Positions 35,453 through 44,478 of a stretch of 64,000 nt of DNA are shown piece by piece (the stretch's first letter is position 1; each line of letters begins with the position of its first letter). The notes below the pieces were generated by a model. It did no database searches, was not told the DNA's origin, and saw nothing but the letters and a program-made list of their open reading frames with translations. Source of the DNA: Paenisporosarcina quisquiliarum_A (GTDB lineage: Bacteria > Bacillota > Bacilli > Bacillales_A > Planococcaceae); NCBI RefSeq assembly GCF_043641925.1, contig NZ_JBHZRU010000007.1, forward strand, positions 82,055-146,054, read 5' to 3'. The translations under genes were made by a program, and so were the position numbers.

Positions 35453-37570
35453 CTATATTTTATTAATTTGGATTTGCTTATCAACAACTGTCGCTTCAAT
35501 TCGGCTACCTGGTATTAATTCTCCACCTAATAATTCTTTTGCAACTGCCGTTTCGACATGACGTTGTATAAATCGACGTAAAGGGCGTGCACCAAAAGCG
35601 GCATCAGTTCCTTGATCAACTACCCACGTTATGAGCTCAGGTGTATACGTTAAATGGATTTCTTGTTCACCCACACGTTTAGCAAGCTGCTCTAAATATT
35701 TCTCAGTAATTGCTTCAAAGTGAGAACCTTTTAGTGAATGGAATAAAACAACTTCATCCATACGGTTCAATAGTTCGGGTTTGAAGTGAGCACGTAAAGC
35801 AGTCATTACTTGGTCTTCCGCATGTTCTCCACCATCTAATAGATACTGCGATCCAATATTGGAAGTCAATATAACCACGGTGTTTGTGAAGTTAACCATT
35901 CGTCCTTGGCTATCAGTAATACGTCCATCGTCTAGCAGTTGCAACAAAATATTCGCTACATCTGGATGTGCTTTTTCAATTTCATCTAACAATACAACCG
36001 AATATGGATTTCGTCGCACTGCTTCTGTTAATTGGCCACCTTCTTCATACCCGATATAACCAGGAGGTGCCCCTACTAGTCTAGAAACACTATGCTTTTC
36101 CATGTATTCAGACATATCAATTCGAATGAAATGATCTTCGGAATCAAACAAATTAGCAGCTAATGCTTTCGCTAATTCAGTTTTCCCAACTCCGGTAGGA
36201 CCAAGGAATAAGAAGGAACCAATTGGTTTAGATGGATCTTTAATACCTGCACGAGCACGCCATACAGCTTCCGTTACAAATCGAACGGCTTGATCTTGCC
36301 CCACAACTCGTTCTTGAAGTGTTTCTTTTAAGCGCAATAATTTATCTCGCTCTCCTTCAATAAGCTTAGTCACAGGAATGCCCGTCCATCTAGCTACAAT
36401 TGAAGCAATTTCTTCAGCTGTTACTTCTTCTCGTAATAAGCGATTATCTGTGCTTGTTTCAAGATCTGCTTCTAAATCCGCCAGTTCTTTTTCGAGCGAT
36501 GGCATTTTTCCATGGCGTAGTTCTGCTGCTTTATTCAAATCATAACGATTTTCAGCATCCTCTAAGTCTCTTCGATAAACATCTAATTGTTCACGTTTTT
36601 CTTGTATATGCTTCAGTGATTCTTTTTCAGTTGTCCATTGGTTGCGCATTGCTTCTGTTGACGATTTTAGTGTCTCTAGTTCCGTACGCAAATTAGTTAA
36701 CCTTTTTTGACTAGCTGGATCTTTTTCTTTCATTAATGCCTGTTCTTCTATTTCGAGTTGCATCATTCTTCTCGTAACTTCATCCAGTTCCTGCGGCATC
36801 GAGTCAATTTCAGTACGAATCATCGCACATGCTTCATCAACTAAATCAATCGCTTTATCTGGTAAAAACCGTTCAGTTAAATAACGGTTCGAAAGTTGAG
36901 CTGCTGCTACAATCGCACGGTCATGAATGCGTACCGCATGATGCAATTCAAATCGTTCCTTTAAACCACGTAATATTGAAACCGTATCTTCAACAGATGG
37001 TTCGCGAACAAGCACTTGTTGGAATCGACGCTCTAACGCAGGATCTTTTTCAATATGCATTCTGTACTCATCGAGAGTTGTTGCACCAATACAATGCAAC
37101 TCACCACGAGCAAGCATCGGTTTTAACATGTTCCCCGCGTCCATCGCACCTTCCGTTTTACCTGCACCAACAATGGTATGGATTTCATCAATGAATAAAA
37201 TGATGCGACCTTCACTGTCTTTTACTTCTTTCAATACTGCTTTTAAACGTTCTTCAAATTCTCCACGATATTTAGCACCTGCAATTAAGGACGCCATATC
37301 TAATTCGAAGATGTCTCGATCTTTTAATCCTTCAGGCACGTCTTTTCTGACAATACGTTGTGCTAATCCTTCTACAATCGCTGTTTTCCCAACACCTGGT
37401 TCTCCGATAAGAACCGGATTATTTTTCGTTTTACGAGAAAGAATTCGAATCACATGACGAATCTCTTGATCACGGCCAATAACCGGATCCATTTTGCCAT
37501 TTCGAGCTTGTTCGACAAGATTTCGACCGTATAATTCAAGAGGCTTTTTTTGTTCATTTTGTTGTTGCAT
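35453..37570 (-). CDS. clpB: AAA+ disaggregase ClpB lacking the N-domain
   Basis: Protein disaggregase of 705 residues. It has two nucleotide-binding domains (Walker A GEPGVGKTAIV and GPTGVGKTELA; Walker B IILFIDEIHT and VVLLDEIEKA) and a complete coiled-coil middle domain (about residues 245-380), which marks it as ClpB rather than ClpC. Residues 1-40 go straight into the linker before the first AAA module: the ~145-residue Clp N-domain is missing. The start is ATG 37570 with GAGGAG 8 bases upstream, and a CtsR operator just above confirms that this is the true 5' end. Such a form resembles the short ClpB isoform of E. coli. Confidence 0.93.
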   Translation of the reverse strand: MQQQNEQKKPLELYGRNLVEQARNGKMDPVIGRDQEIRHVIRILSRKTKNNPVLIGEPGVGKTAIVEGLAQRIVRKDVPEGLKDRDIFELDMASLIAGAKYRGEFEERLKAVLKEVKDSEGRIILFIDEIHTIVGAGKTEGAMDAGNMLKPMLARGELHCIGATTLDEYRMHIEKDPALERRFQQVLVREPSVEDTVSILRGLKERFELHHAVRIHDRAIVAAAQLSNRYLTERFLPDKAIDLVDEACAMIRTEIDSMPQELDEVTRRMMQLEIEEQALMKEKDPASQKRLTNLRTELETLKSSTEAMRNQWTTEKESLKHIQEKREQLDVYRRDLEDAENRYDLNKAAELRHGKMPSLEKELADLEADLETSTDNRLLREEVTAEEIASIVARWTGIPVTKLIEGERDKLLRLKETLQERVVGQDQAVRFVTEAVWRARAGIKDPSKPIGSFLFLGPTGVGKTELAKALAANLFDSEDHFIRIDMSEYMEKHSVSRLVGAPPGYIGYEEGGQLTEAVRRNPYSVVLLDEIEKAHPDVANILLQLLDDGRITDSQGRMVNFTNTVVILTSNIGSQYLLDGGEHAEDQVMTALRAHFKPELLNRMDEVVLFHSLKGSHFEAITEKYLEQLAKRVGEQEIHLTYTPELITWVVDQGTDAAFGARPLRRFIQRHVETAVAKELLGGELIPGSRIEATVVDKQIQINKI

Positions 37571-37588
37571 ACATCCCACTCCTCAAAG

Positions 37589-37605
37589 TTTGACCTTTTT
37601 TGACT
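37589..37605 (-). promoter_or_regulatory. CtsR operator of clpB
   Basis: On the minus strand AGTCAAA AAA GGTCAAA: two direct heptads with a three-base spacer, a full match to the CtsR box. It lies 19 bp before the clpB start. Confidence 0.9.
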
Positions 37606-37756
37606 ATTATACGATTGAACATGGAGAACTGTAAAGAAAAGTGATTTTACATATAAATATCCTTATATTTAACAATACGAATTGGAAAATTTTTGACTCC
37701 CGAGCTGATGTATTCAACCTTCTCAATTGGAAACTGCTGGGCTTTCGCTCGTAGAA

Positions 37757-37840
37757 CTCGAAAATGAGTGAAAGGTCTACAATTGAAAGAACAAGATCTC
37801 ACTTTGAAAGACCAAGATCCGCATTTGAAAGTGAAAGCTC
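37757..37840. repeat. 21-bp-period array B2
   Basis: Four consecutive 21-bp units (37757-37777, 37778-37798, 37799-37819, 37820-37840), each ending GATC/GGTC/GCTC after a GAAAG-type core. The reverse complement of the last unit (GAGCTTTCACTTTCAA) matches the units of B1, so B1 and B2 are one family in opposite orientation. Confidence 0.8.
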
Positions 37841-37899
37841 ATCACCAAATCAATCGAATCAGAGCTATCCCCTCAGAAGCATAGCGAAAAGAGCTAATT

Positions 37900-37924
37900 A
37901 GGGCTGCTAAAGCAGCCTTTTTTG
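37900..37924 (+). terminator. Orphan plus-strand terminator
   Basis: GGCTGCT (37902-37908) pairs with AGCAGCC (37911-37917), followed by seven T. No gene lies upstream on this strand between clpB and here; only array B2 does. Confidence 0.7.
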
Positions 37925-37982
37925 TTGGTAACATCGGAACAGATTTGAATATGGGGGCCAGGTTTTTGTGGCAGTTTATATG

Positions 37983-38206
37983 AATCGAAGCGGAAGACGG
38001 CGTAAAACAACTGCTCCTGCATCGCTGCGCTAGCTTCGTCGCAAAGATTAGAACCAAATTTGGTCCTAATCTTTCCAGCGGGAATAGCAGTTATTTTCTG
38101 CACCGAAAGCGGAGCGGCAGGTGCATGAACTGAAGGCCCCGCAAGAACGCAGTGATGAGGAGACTGAAGTTATGCCCGCGGAACGCATCCGTTTGAAGCG
38201 GAATTA
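37983..38206. repeat. Interspersed repeat R1, variant copy 8
   Basis: Starts AATCGAAGCGGAAGACGGCG and ends GCGGAACGCATCCG then GAAGCGGAAT. The ends resemble copy 5 (55838) more than the others. An inner perfect hairpin AAGATTAGGACCAAATT type occurs near 38045. No coding frame. Confidence 0.65.
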
Positions 38207-38235
38207 ATAAATAATCATAAAACTCCAAATGAAAT

Positions 38236-38282
38236 CAAAAAAAGCCCTACAATTCAGCTTTCACTGAATCATAGGACTGTAT
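38236..38282 (-). terminator. Terminator of the yitV/DUF59 unit
   Basis: AGCCCTACAATTCAG (38243-38257) pairs with CTGAATCATAGGACT (38264-38278), then a minus-strand T run. Confidence 0.75.
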
Positions 38283-38291
38283 GCACATATA

Positions 38292-38600
38292 TTATCTGAC
38301 ACCGAGTGCCATTTTAGCGTAACGTGACATATTGTCTTTTGACCAACCTGGTGTCCAAACAATATTAACGTCCACTTCTTTGATTTCCGGTAATTCATAT
38401 AATGATGTTTTAACCATATCAACAATCATTGGTCCCATCGGGCAACCTAATGATGTTAACGTCATCGTTACAACTGCAAATCCGTCTTCAGACAAATCGA
38501 CATCATAAACGAGACCTAAATTAACGATATCAATCCCAAGTTCTGGGTCAATCACGTTTTCAAGTGCACCCATCATGCTTTCGCGCATATCTTGATCCAT
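38292..38600 (-). CDS. DUF59/MIP18 family metal-sulfur cluster assembly factor
   Basis: A 102-residue SufT/PaaD-like protein. The family core is clear: NVIDPELGIDIVNLGLVYDV, then VVTMTLTSLGCPMGPMI with the conserved Cys, and VNIVWTPGWSKDNMS. Members help to mature Fe-S proteins. Start ATG 38600 follows AAAGGGG at 7 bases; ATG 38606 abuts that site. It corresponds to B. subtilis yitW and lies next to yitV and yitU homologues, the same order as there. Confidence 0.9.
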   Translation of the reverse strand: MDQDMRESMMGALENVIDPELGIDIVNLGLVYDVDLSEDGFAVVTMTLTSLGCPMGPMIVDMVKTSLYELPEIKEVDVNIVWTPGWSKDNMSRYAKMALGVR

Positions 38601-38650
38601 ATTCATACCCCTTTCCGAATCTGGTATAGTTCCATCATATCAAATCGCGG

Positions 38651-39424
38651 TTAGACTGACAAATACTCTGCCAGAAAATCCGTTGCTTCCAGTAACCCTT
38701 TTCTTGAAACAGCATGTCCTGCTAGTTGATCCGACTTAAATTGAAAACGCTCTGGATGTTCAGCATATGATTTTTTTATGGCGTTATAGAAATTATATGT
38801 TGGTTCGTATGGAACAACTGTGTCTTGTTGACCATGCCAAAAGAAAACAGGTCGTCCATTTAACGCTTCCGGATTTTTCGTTAAGTCAAAATTGCTTAAC
38901 GTCTCTAAAATTTGTTTACGCTCGATTTCGGTCACTGGCAATTTAAAGCCACGTGCTTCGTATTGTGCCATTTGTGCTTTCGCCAATTGTACATAACCAG
39001 GTGATCCCATCATCACGGCTGCGACATCTACCCATGGATACACTTTTAAACAACCTAGTGTCTCAATTCCGCCCATTGATGTACCTGCAAGCGCTATTTT
39101 TGTATCGTCCGATAATAACTGACGATTGATACATTCACTTCTTAAAGTTTTGACATCTTCAATAGAAGTTAAAACAATTTCCCAAAATCTTAACGATAAT
39201 TGGATTTCATCCAAAGATTCATGACGTTCACCGTGTAAATGCGCATCTGGCAATAAAACACGCATTCCTCTTTCAGCTAACTGGTAGGCATAATGAAGAT
39301 TATGCTCCTTCGCACTCGTAAAACCGTGTAAAAAGAAAACAACTGGAACTTGTTCATTTTTATATTCTTCCTTATATACATGCAAAAGAGGAATATTGCT
39401 CCACTTTTCGTGATCAACAATCAT
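38651..39424 (-). CDS. yitV: Alpha/beta hydrolase (YitV-like esterase)
   Basis: A 257-residue soluble alpha/beta hydrolase. The nucleophile Ser is in LAGTSMGGIE, the oxyanion region HGFTSAKEHN, the acid in GQQDTVVPYEP, and the His in LAGHAVS. B. subtilis YitV is an uncharacterised esterase of the same size. It lies on the minus strand upstream of the DUF59 gene and divergent from yitU. Confidence 0.85.
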   Translation of the reverse strand: MIVDHEKWSNIPLLHVYKEEYKNEQVPVVFFLHGFTSAKEHNLHYAYQLAERGMRVLLPDAHLHGERHESLDEIQLSLRFWEIVLTSIEDVKTLRSECINRQLLSDDTKIALAGTSMGGIETLGCLKVYPWVDVAAVMMGSPGYVQLAKAQMAQYEARGFKLPVTEIERKQILETLSNFDLTKNPEALNGRPVFFWHGQQDTVVPYEPTYNFYNAIKKSYAEHPERFQFKSDQLAGHAVSRKGLLEATDFLAEYLSV

Positions 39425-39560
39425 ACATTACACATCCTTTTAGCTCAACATACTATTATCGTAGCAAAGTATTTCTGAAAGTTCAAAAATGAGTTGGATA
39501 TTTTTGACGATTCCTCTATGTGAAGATACACTTTATATAGAAGGAAAGGAGTTCTACATC

Positions 39561-40367
39561 ATGCAACCACATTTAATCGTTTTGGATTTAGACGGAACTT
39601 TATTGACTGATGAGAAAGTCATTTCAGAAAAAACTTTACATACGTTAAATAAAGCTCGTGAAAATGGACATGAGGTCATGATTGCGACCGGTCGACCTTA
39701 TCGAGCAAGCGAAATTTATTATCAACAACTAAAAATTGAAACGCCAATCGTGAATTTTAATGGTGCATTTGTTCACCATCCTTTGGATAAAGATTTTAAA
39801 ACCGTTCATGAGCCGATTAATTTAAAGGTGGTAAATGAAGTCATTGACGCTCTACACGATTTTAAATTCCACAATATCATTGCCGAGGTTATGGACGATG
39901 TATACTTACATTATCATGATGAAAAACTGCTCGATATATTCAGCTTCGGTAATCCGCAAATAACAACTGGTGACATTCGCAATTATTTAAAAGCGGACCC
40001 AACGAGTATACTCATTCATGCAGAAGAATCGGAAGTCTCTGCTATTCGACAACACTTACATGATGTTCACGCGGAAGTGATTGATCATAGACGTTGGGGT
40101 GCACCTTGGCATGTCATAGAAATCGTACGAAGCGGTTTAAGCAAAGCTGTTGGACTCGCCCATGTATCTAAACATTTGAACATTCCTCAAGATCGTATCA
40201 TTGCATTTGGGGATGAGGACAATGATTTAGAAATGATTGAATATGCTGGTACTGGCGTAGCAATGGGTAACGCGATTGAACCTTTGAAGTCATTAGCCGA
40301 TGATGTTACCGGTACGAATAACGAGGACGGTATTGCGAATTACTTACAACAACGTTTAAACTTATAA
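39561..40367 (+). CDS. yitU: Cof-type HAD phosphatase (YitU-like)
   Basis: A HAD hydrolase, C2B-cap type, of 268 residues. Motif I is DLDGTLL, motif II ATGR, and motif IV GDEDNDLEMI. B. subtilis YitU dephosphorylates the flavin precursor ARPP among other sugar phosphates. Start ATG 39561 follows AAGGAG; the longer frame to 39489 lacks a ribosome binding site. Confidence 0.9.
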   Translation: MQPHLIVLDLDGTLLTDEKVISEKTLHTLNKARENGHEVMIATGRPYRASEIYYQQLKIETPIVNFNGAFVHHPLDKDFKTVHEPINLKVVNEVIDALHDFKFHNIIAEVMDDVYLHYHDEKLLDIFSFGNPQITTGDIRNYLKADPTSILIHAEESEVSAIRQHLHDVHAEVIDHRRWGAPWHVIEIVRSGLSKAVGLAHVSKHLNIPQDRIIAFGDEDNDLEMIEYAGTGVAMGNAIEPLKSLADDVTGTNNEDGIANYLQQRLNL

Positions 40368-40397
40368 AAAAAGACAAGAATTATTTGGGGGATGGAA

Positions 40398-41252
40398 ATG
40401 AGAATATTTGCAGACAGTGCCTGTGATCTACCGAAAGAATTTTACGAAATGAATCCTGTGACTTTAATTCCCTTACGTGTCCAAATTGAAGAAGCCGAAT
40501 ACTTGGATGTTGAAACCATTAATTCAACTGAAGTTTATGCTGCCATTCGCTCAGGTAAGCATCCGAAAACGTCACAAGCATCACCCGAGCAATTTATCAC
40601 TCTGTTTGAAGAACTTGCGAAATCCGGCGAAGAAGGATTGTACATTGCCTTTTCATCTGAATTGTCAGGTACACATAATTCGGCTGTCATGATTAGAGAT
40701 CAAGTTTTAGAAGAATATCCTCAATTGAAACTAACAATCATTGATTCAAAATGTGCATCGTTAGGTTATGGTTTATTGGTAAAAGAAGCCCTTCGCTTAC
40801 AAAAAGCTGGAGAACCACTTGAGCGGATCGAAGAAATCATTCGTTTTAAAGCTGCACATATGGAACATTTATTTACTGTAGAAGATTTAGATTACATGGC
40901 CCGCGGTGGCAGAGTTTCAAAAGCAAGTGCATTTATCGGAGGCTTATTGAATATTAAACCTTTGCTCCATGTTGAAGACGGCAAATTAGTTCCGATTGAA
41001 AAATTACGCGGTCGTAAAAAACTCATGAAACGCATTCTTGAGTTAATGGAAGAACGTGGCGAGCGCCTGCATGAACAAACGATTGCAATAAGCCACGGTG
41101 ATGATGAAGCATTGGCTTTGGAAATGAAGAAAATGATAGAGGAAACCTTCAAACCGAAACAAGTCGAAATTCATATAATTGGTTCTGCGGTTGGTTCACA
41201 CGCTGGACCAGGAACACTTGCCATATTTTTTGCCAATCAATTACAGCCTTAA
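40398..41252 (+). CDS. DegV family fatty-acid-binding protein
   Basis: A 284-residue DegV protein, which presents acyl groups to fatty-acid kinase in the FakAB system. The N-terminus MRIFADSACDLPKEF and the segments KTSQASPEQF, LSGTHNSA, ARGGRVSKASAFIGGLLNIKPLL and GSHAGPGTLAIFF are typical. Start ATG 40398 was chosen over 40392 because GGGGG abuts the latter. It is between yitU and the CoA-disulfide reductase, on the same strand with short gaps. Confidence 0.9.
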   Translation: MRIFADSACDLPKEFYEMNPVTLIPLRVQIEEAEYLDVETINSTEVYAAIRSGKHPKTSQASPEQFITLFEELAKSGEEGLYIAFSSELSGTHNSAVMIRDQVLEEYPQLKLTIIDSKCASLGYGLLVKEALRLQKAGEPLERIEEIIRFKAAHMEHLFTVEDLDYMARGGRVSKASAFIGGLLNIKPLLHVEDGKLVPIEKLRGRKKLMKRILELMEERGERLHEQTIAISHGDDEALALEMKKMIEETFKPKQVEIHIIGSAVGSHAGPGTLAIFFANQLQP

Positions 41253-41267
41253 GAATGGAGTTTTAAC

Positions 41268-42596
41268 ATGCCGAAAATTGTCGTTGTAGGAGCTGTCGCG
41301 GGTGGAGCAACTGTTGCTTCCCAAATCCGCTATTTAGATAAAGATTCGTCCATCACCGTTTTTGATCAAGACGAAACCATGTCCTTTGCTGCATGTGGAA
41401 TGCCTTACTACTTGGGCGGTCATATCGAGAATGAACAAGATCTAATTGCCACTACTCCCGAAAAATTTAAGGATGAAAAGAATATTATTGTGAATATGAA
41501 CCACCGTGTCATGCGCATCGATCGAGAGAAGAAAATAGTTGAAGTAAAAGACTTACTGTCCAATAAAACCTTTGAAGATGCATACGATGTACTCATTCTA
41601 TCTCCAGGGGGAACACCAATCGTTCCAAAAACAGATGGATTGGAAAGCGCAAAAGTCTTTACGTTACGAAATTTTGAAGACATGCGCAACATTCATTCAT
41701 TTATTGAAGCGGAGTCTCCAAAGAGTTGTGTAATCGTTGGAGCAGGTTTCATTGGACTAGAAATGGCTGAAAACCTTGTGGAGCTTGGGATGAAGGTTAC
41801 ATTGGTTGAAAAGTCACCACAAGTAATGAACATTTTAGATGTCGATAGCTCAGATATCGTTGAAAAAGAATTGCATGAACATGGAGTTAAAGTATATAAA
41901 GAAAACTTTATAACGCATGTTGATGGCCGTAATATCACGTTAGACCAATGCGAAAAGCTGGAAGCAGATTTCATTTTGATGAGTGTTGGGGTTTCCCCTT
42001 CTACCGAACTGGCTTCGGAAGCGGGACTTACAATTGGGGATACACGTGGAATTGTAACGAACGAATTCATGCAGACTAATGATTCTGCCATTTATGCGTT
42101 AGGTGATGCTGCTGAGAATAAAGACTTCATTACCGGACAGCCAAAGAGAGTCCCTCTCGCATGGCCCGCACACCGTCAAGCCTATATCGTAGCAAATCAT
42201 ATAGCTGGACAAGAAATTCCGTTCAAAGGAATGCTCGGAACATCGATTGCAAAAGTCTTTGACTTAAGCGTTGGGATGACCGGTCTTGGTGAGAGAAATT
42301 TAAATGAATCGGATTTATACTTTAAAACCATCACGCAAAAGTCGAAATCGAATGCCGGCTATTACCCAGATCATGGTGATTTGTTTTTAAAGATTCATTA
42401 TGATGCGGAAAATCGTAAGGTTTTAGGTGCACAAGTCGTTGGTGAAAAAGGTGTGGATAAACGAATCGACGTCATCGCAACAGCCATCTACGCTGGATTA
42501 ACGATCGATGACTTGCAAGCATTAGAACTTGCTTATGCCCCACCCTATTCTTCACCGAAAGACCCAGTGAACATGGCAAGTTATCGAGCTAAATAA
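41268..42596 (+). CDS. cdr: CoA-disulfide reductase
   Basis: A single-cysteine flavoprotein that reduces CoA disulfide, and in some species polysulfide, with NAD(P)H. FAD motif VVGAVAGGATVA, active Cys43 in SFAACGMPYYLGG, NAD motif VIVGAGFIGLEMAENL, and the second FAD segment AIYALGDAAEN. Length (442 residues) matches the S. aureus enzyme. No rhodanese domain is fused. Sixteen bp after degV with GGAG as ribosome binding site. Confidence 0.92.
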   Translation: MPKIVVVGAVAGGATVASQIRYLDKDSSITVFDQDETMSFAACGMPYYLGGHIENEQDLIATTPEKFKDEKNIIVNMNHRVMRIDREKKIVEVKDLLSNKTFEDAYDVLILSPGGTPIVPKTDGLESAKVFTLRNFEDMRNIHSFIEAESPKSCVIVGAGFIGLEMAENLVELGMKVTLVEKSPQVMNILDVDSSDIVEKELHEHGVKVYKENFITHVDGRNITLDQCEKLEADFILMSVGVSPSTELASEAGLTIGDTRGIVTNEFMQTNDSAIYALGDAAENKDFITGQPKRVPLAWPAHRQAYIVANHIAGQEIPFKGMLGTSIAKVFDLSVGMTGLGERNLNESDLYFKTITQKSKSNAGYYPDHGDLFLKIHYDAENRKVLGAQVVGEKGVDKRIDVIATAIYAGLTIDDLQALELAYAPPYSSPKDPVNMASYRAK

Positions 42597-42602
42597 TTAA
42601 TT

Positions 42603-42638
42603 AACGCTTAAGATGCTCCTTGTCTTAAGCGTTTTTTG
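42603..42638 (+). terminator. Terminator of cdr
   Basis: Perfect stem AACGCTTAAGA (42603-42613) / TCTTAAGCGTT (42623-42633) followed by six T. Confidence 0.9.
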
Positions 42639-42676
42639 TTGAACAGAGACGTCGGTGAGCGAAGCTGAGACATGCT

Positions 42677-42750
42677 TGTTTTACAACTTTAGCTTCATTT
42701 TTTACAACATTAAGAGGAAAATTTACAACAATAGATAGTTTTACAACTTT
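42677..42750. repeat. 21-bp-period array C
   Basis: Four copies of TTTTACAACTTTAG; the ACAAC core begins at 42683, 42704, 42725 and 42743, intervals 21, 21 and 18. It lies between the convergent terminators of cdr and the amylase-like gene. Confidence 0.7.
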
Positions 42751-42777
42751 AGAATTTCACTCGAGTAATACAAAAGA

Positions 42778-42811
42778 AAAAAGCCTTTATTCACAATGGA
42801 ATAAAGACTCC
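42778..42811 (-). terminator. Terminator of the amylase-like gene
   Basis: AAGCCTTTATTCA pairs with GGAATAAAGACT, then a minus-strand T run. Confidence 0.8.
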
Positions 42812-42816
42812 CTCAC

Positions 42817-44253
42817 TTATTTATCCTTTTTACGTTGCTTGCCTTTACGCCAAACTAAGTAAAGGAACCCAAGAAATAATACATAAACCATTGCTAACGC
42901 TGCTAAGTATCCTTTATTTAACCCTTTTGGTTCATTAACTGTGAAAAATTCGGCAATTTCTCGATCTACTACAATTCGATACGTGCCATCTTCTCGTTGT
43001 CTTAAAATATCACTTTCCATTAGACCGCGTAATTCTACGTTCGCCCCCATCATATCTTCTGTTAAATCAAATTGCTGCGTGCTGCCAGTATTATTAATAG
43101 CGACAACCCACGTTTCCTCTTCGTTCCAACGTTTAAACACCATAAATCCATTTTCATTATGCAATAATTCCATCTCGCCAGAACGTAAAGCTGCTGAACC
43201 ATTGCGTAATTTTTGTAAATCTCCAACGTAATCAATTAATTCTTCTTCCACTTTGTAGTTCATGATTTGATTGGATTCTGGTGCCTGCTCACCATTCATG
43301 GCAATTTCAGAACCGTATGTAATAACCGGCACTCCAGGAATGGACATCAATGTTGCGAAGGCAATTTTCCATCGTGTAGGTGGAAACATATTTTCTTCTG
43401 CGGCATCTGCAGTAAATCGACGTTCATTTATGTGATCGACAGAACGACTAATGTTCGCTTGACTAAGTGTCTTTCCAAATTCTTCAGTCGGTAAATCAAC
43501 ATTTTTGAAGGCATTCCTCGCAAGATCTGTATTTTTTGCAGATACATTCAAGTCAAAGTCAACTTCACTTTCTGCTTTGCTCAACACATACAATTTTTCG
43601 TTTTTTTCCTTTAAAGCATCGATCATTTCATTTAAAAATTTTGTATCGACACCATCAATAGAGGTAATTCGAACTCCTTCAACTTCATACGCATCCACAA
43701 ATTCAACAGCTGCTTGAATAATTGCTTGTTGAACTTCTTCGTTATTCATATCCCAATCCAGCGTACCGTCGTCATTAATTGTCGCCCAGTCTGGATTTTC
43801 TTTTGCCCACACATGGTTAGCACTCACTTGCTGAATCGGAAAATCCACCAGTAATTTGAGGTCTTGTTTTTGTGCACCGGCAATTAAAGTTTTGAACTCA
43901 TCTTTTGTACCAAAATGTCGCTCGAAAGTTGAATAGTCAGTAACACGCTTTCCATCGTATGTATCTGTCGAAAACACCGGTCCTAATGACGCCACTGTAA
44001 AGCCCATTTTTTTAAGGTAAGGAATCTTTTCTAACACTCCAAGAAAATCTCCACCAGCAAAAGCTGCAGGATCTTGTGTATTCACTTCAAAATCATTTTG
44101 TACGGTTTTATTAAAAAATCGATCCACCAATAAATCATATATACTTTCGTCCATTATGTTCTTGTTCGTTTCTGCAGAAGTTGGAACTTGTCCAACCATA
44201 CTCACCAACAGCACACAAGAAATAATAGAACCAATCCACTTATTTATTTTCAA
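42817..44253 (-). CDS. Membrane-anchored GH13 (alpha-amylase) family protein, probably inactive
   Basis: A 478-residue protein with signal peptide (residues 1-27), a GH13 barrel and a C-terminal membrane helix (about 449-469) with a basic tail. The family is clear from YDLLVDRFFN, GGDFLGVLEKIPYLKKMGF, GVPVITYGSEIAMNG. Yet the four catalytic regions have changed: region I ends QQ instead of NH (141-142), region II has Thr197 where the nucleophile Asp belongs (GVRIT), region III has Lys226 near the expected acid Glu, and region IV reads VDHI (272-275) instead of NHD. It starts at TTG 44253 after GAGGAGG. Probably a binding or scaffold protein. Confidence 0.85.
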   Translation of the reverse strand: MKINKWIGSIISCVLLVSMVGQVPTSAETNKNIMDESIYDLLVDRFFNKTVQNDFEVNTQDPAAFAGGDFLGVLEKIPYLKKMGFTVASLGPVFSTDTYDGKRVTDYSTFERHFGTKDEFKTLIAGAQKQDLKLLVDFPIQQVSANHVWAKENPDWATINDDGTLDWDMNNEEVQQAIIQAAVEFVDAYEVEGVRITSIDGVDTKFLNEMIDALKEKNEKLYVLSKAESEVDFDLNVSAKNTDLARNAFKNVDLPTEEFGKTLSQANISRSVDHINERRFTADAAEENMFPPTRWKIAFATLMSIPGVPVITYGSEIAMNGEQAPESNQIMNYKVEEELIDYVGDLQKLRNGSAALRSGEMELLHNENGFMVFKRWNEEETWVVAINNTGSTQQFDLTEDMMGANVELRGLMESDILRQREDGTYRIVVDREIAEFFTVNEPKGLNKGYLAALAMVYVLFLGFLYLVWRKGKQRKKDK

Positions 44254-44433
44254 TTGAGGTCCTCCTCTAACAAATCTTCCTTCGTCATTTTACCAAACCG
44301 CTAAAGGACTTGTCATGATTCAAAGTAATATTAACAAAACAGTTAAGTCAAATCTGTGAATGAGGCTTATATCATTCGTATTTATTTCCCGGGAAAGAAT
44401 TAATCAGATTTTTCGGAATAAAAAATAGAAAAA

Positions 44434-44478
44434 CAAAAAACATTCAATGAGAATCACAAGGACTCACTTGAATGTTTA
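44434..44478 (-). terminator. Terminator of the small membrane protein gene
   Basis: AAACATTCAATGAG (44437-44450) pairs with CTCACTTGAATGTTT (44463-44477), followed by a minus-strand T run. Confidence 0.8.
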
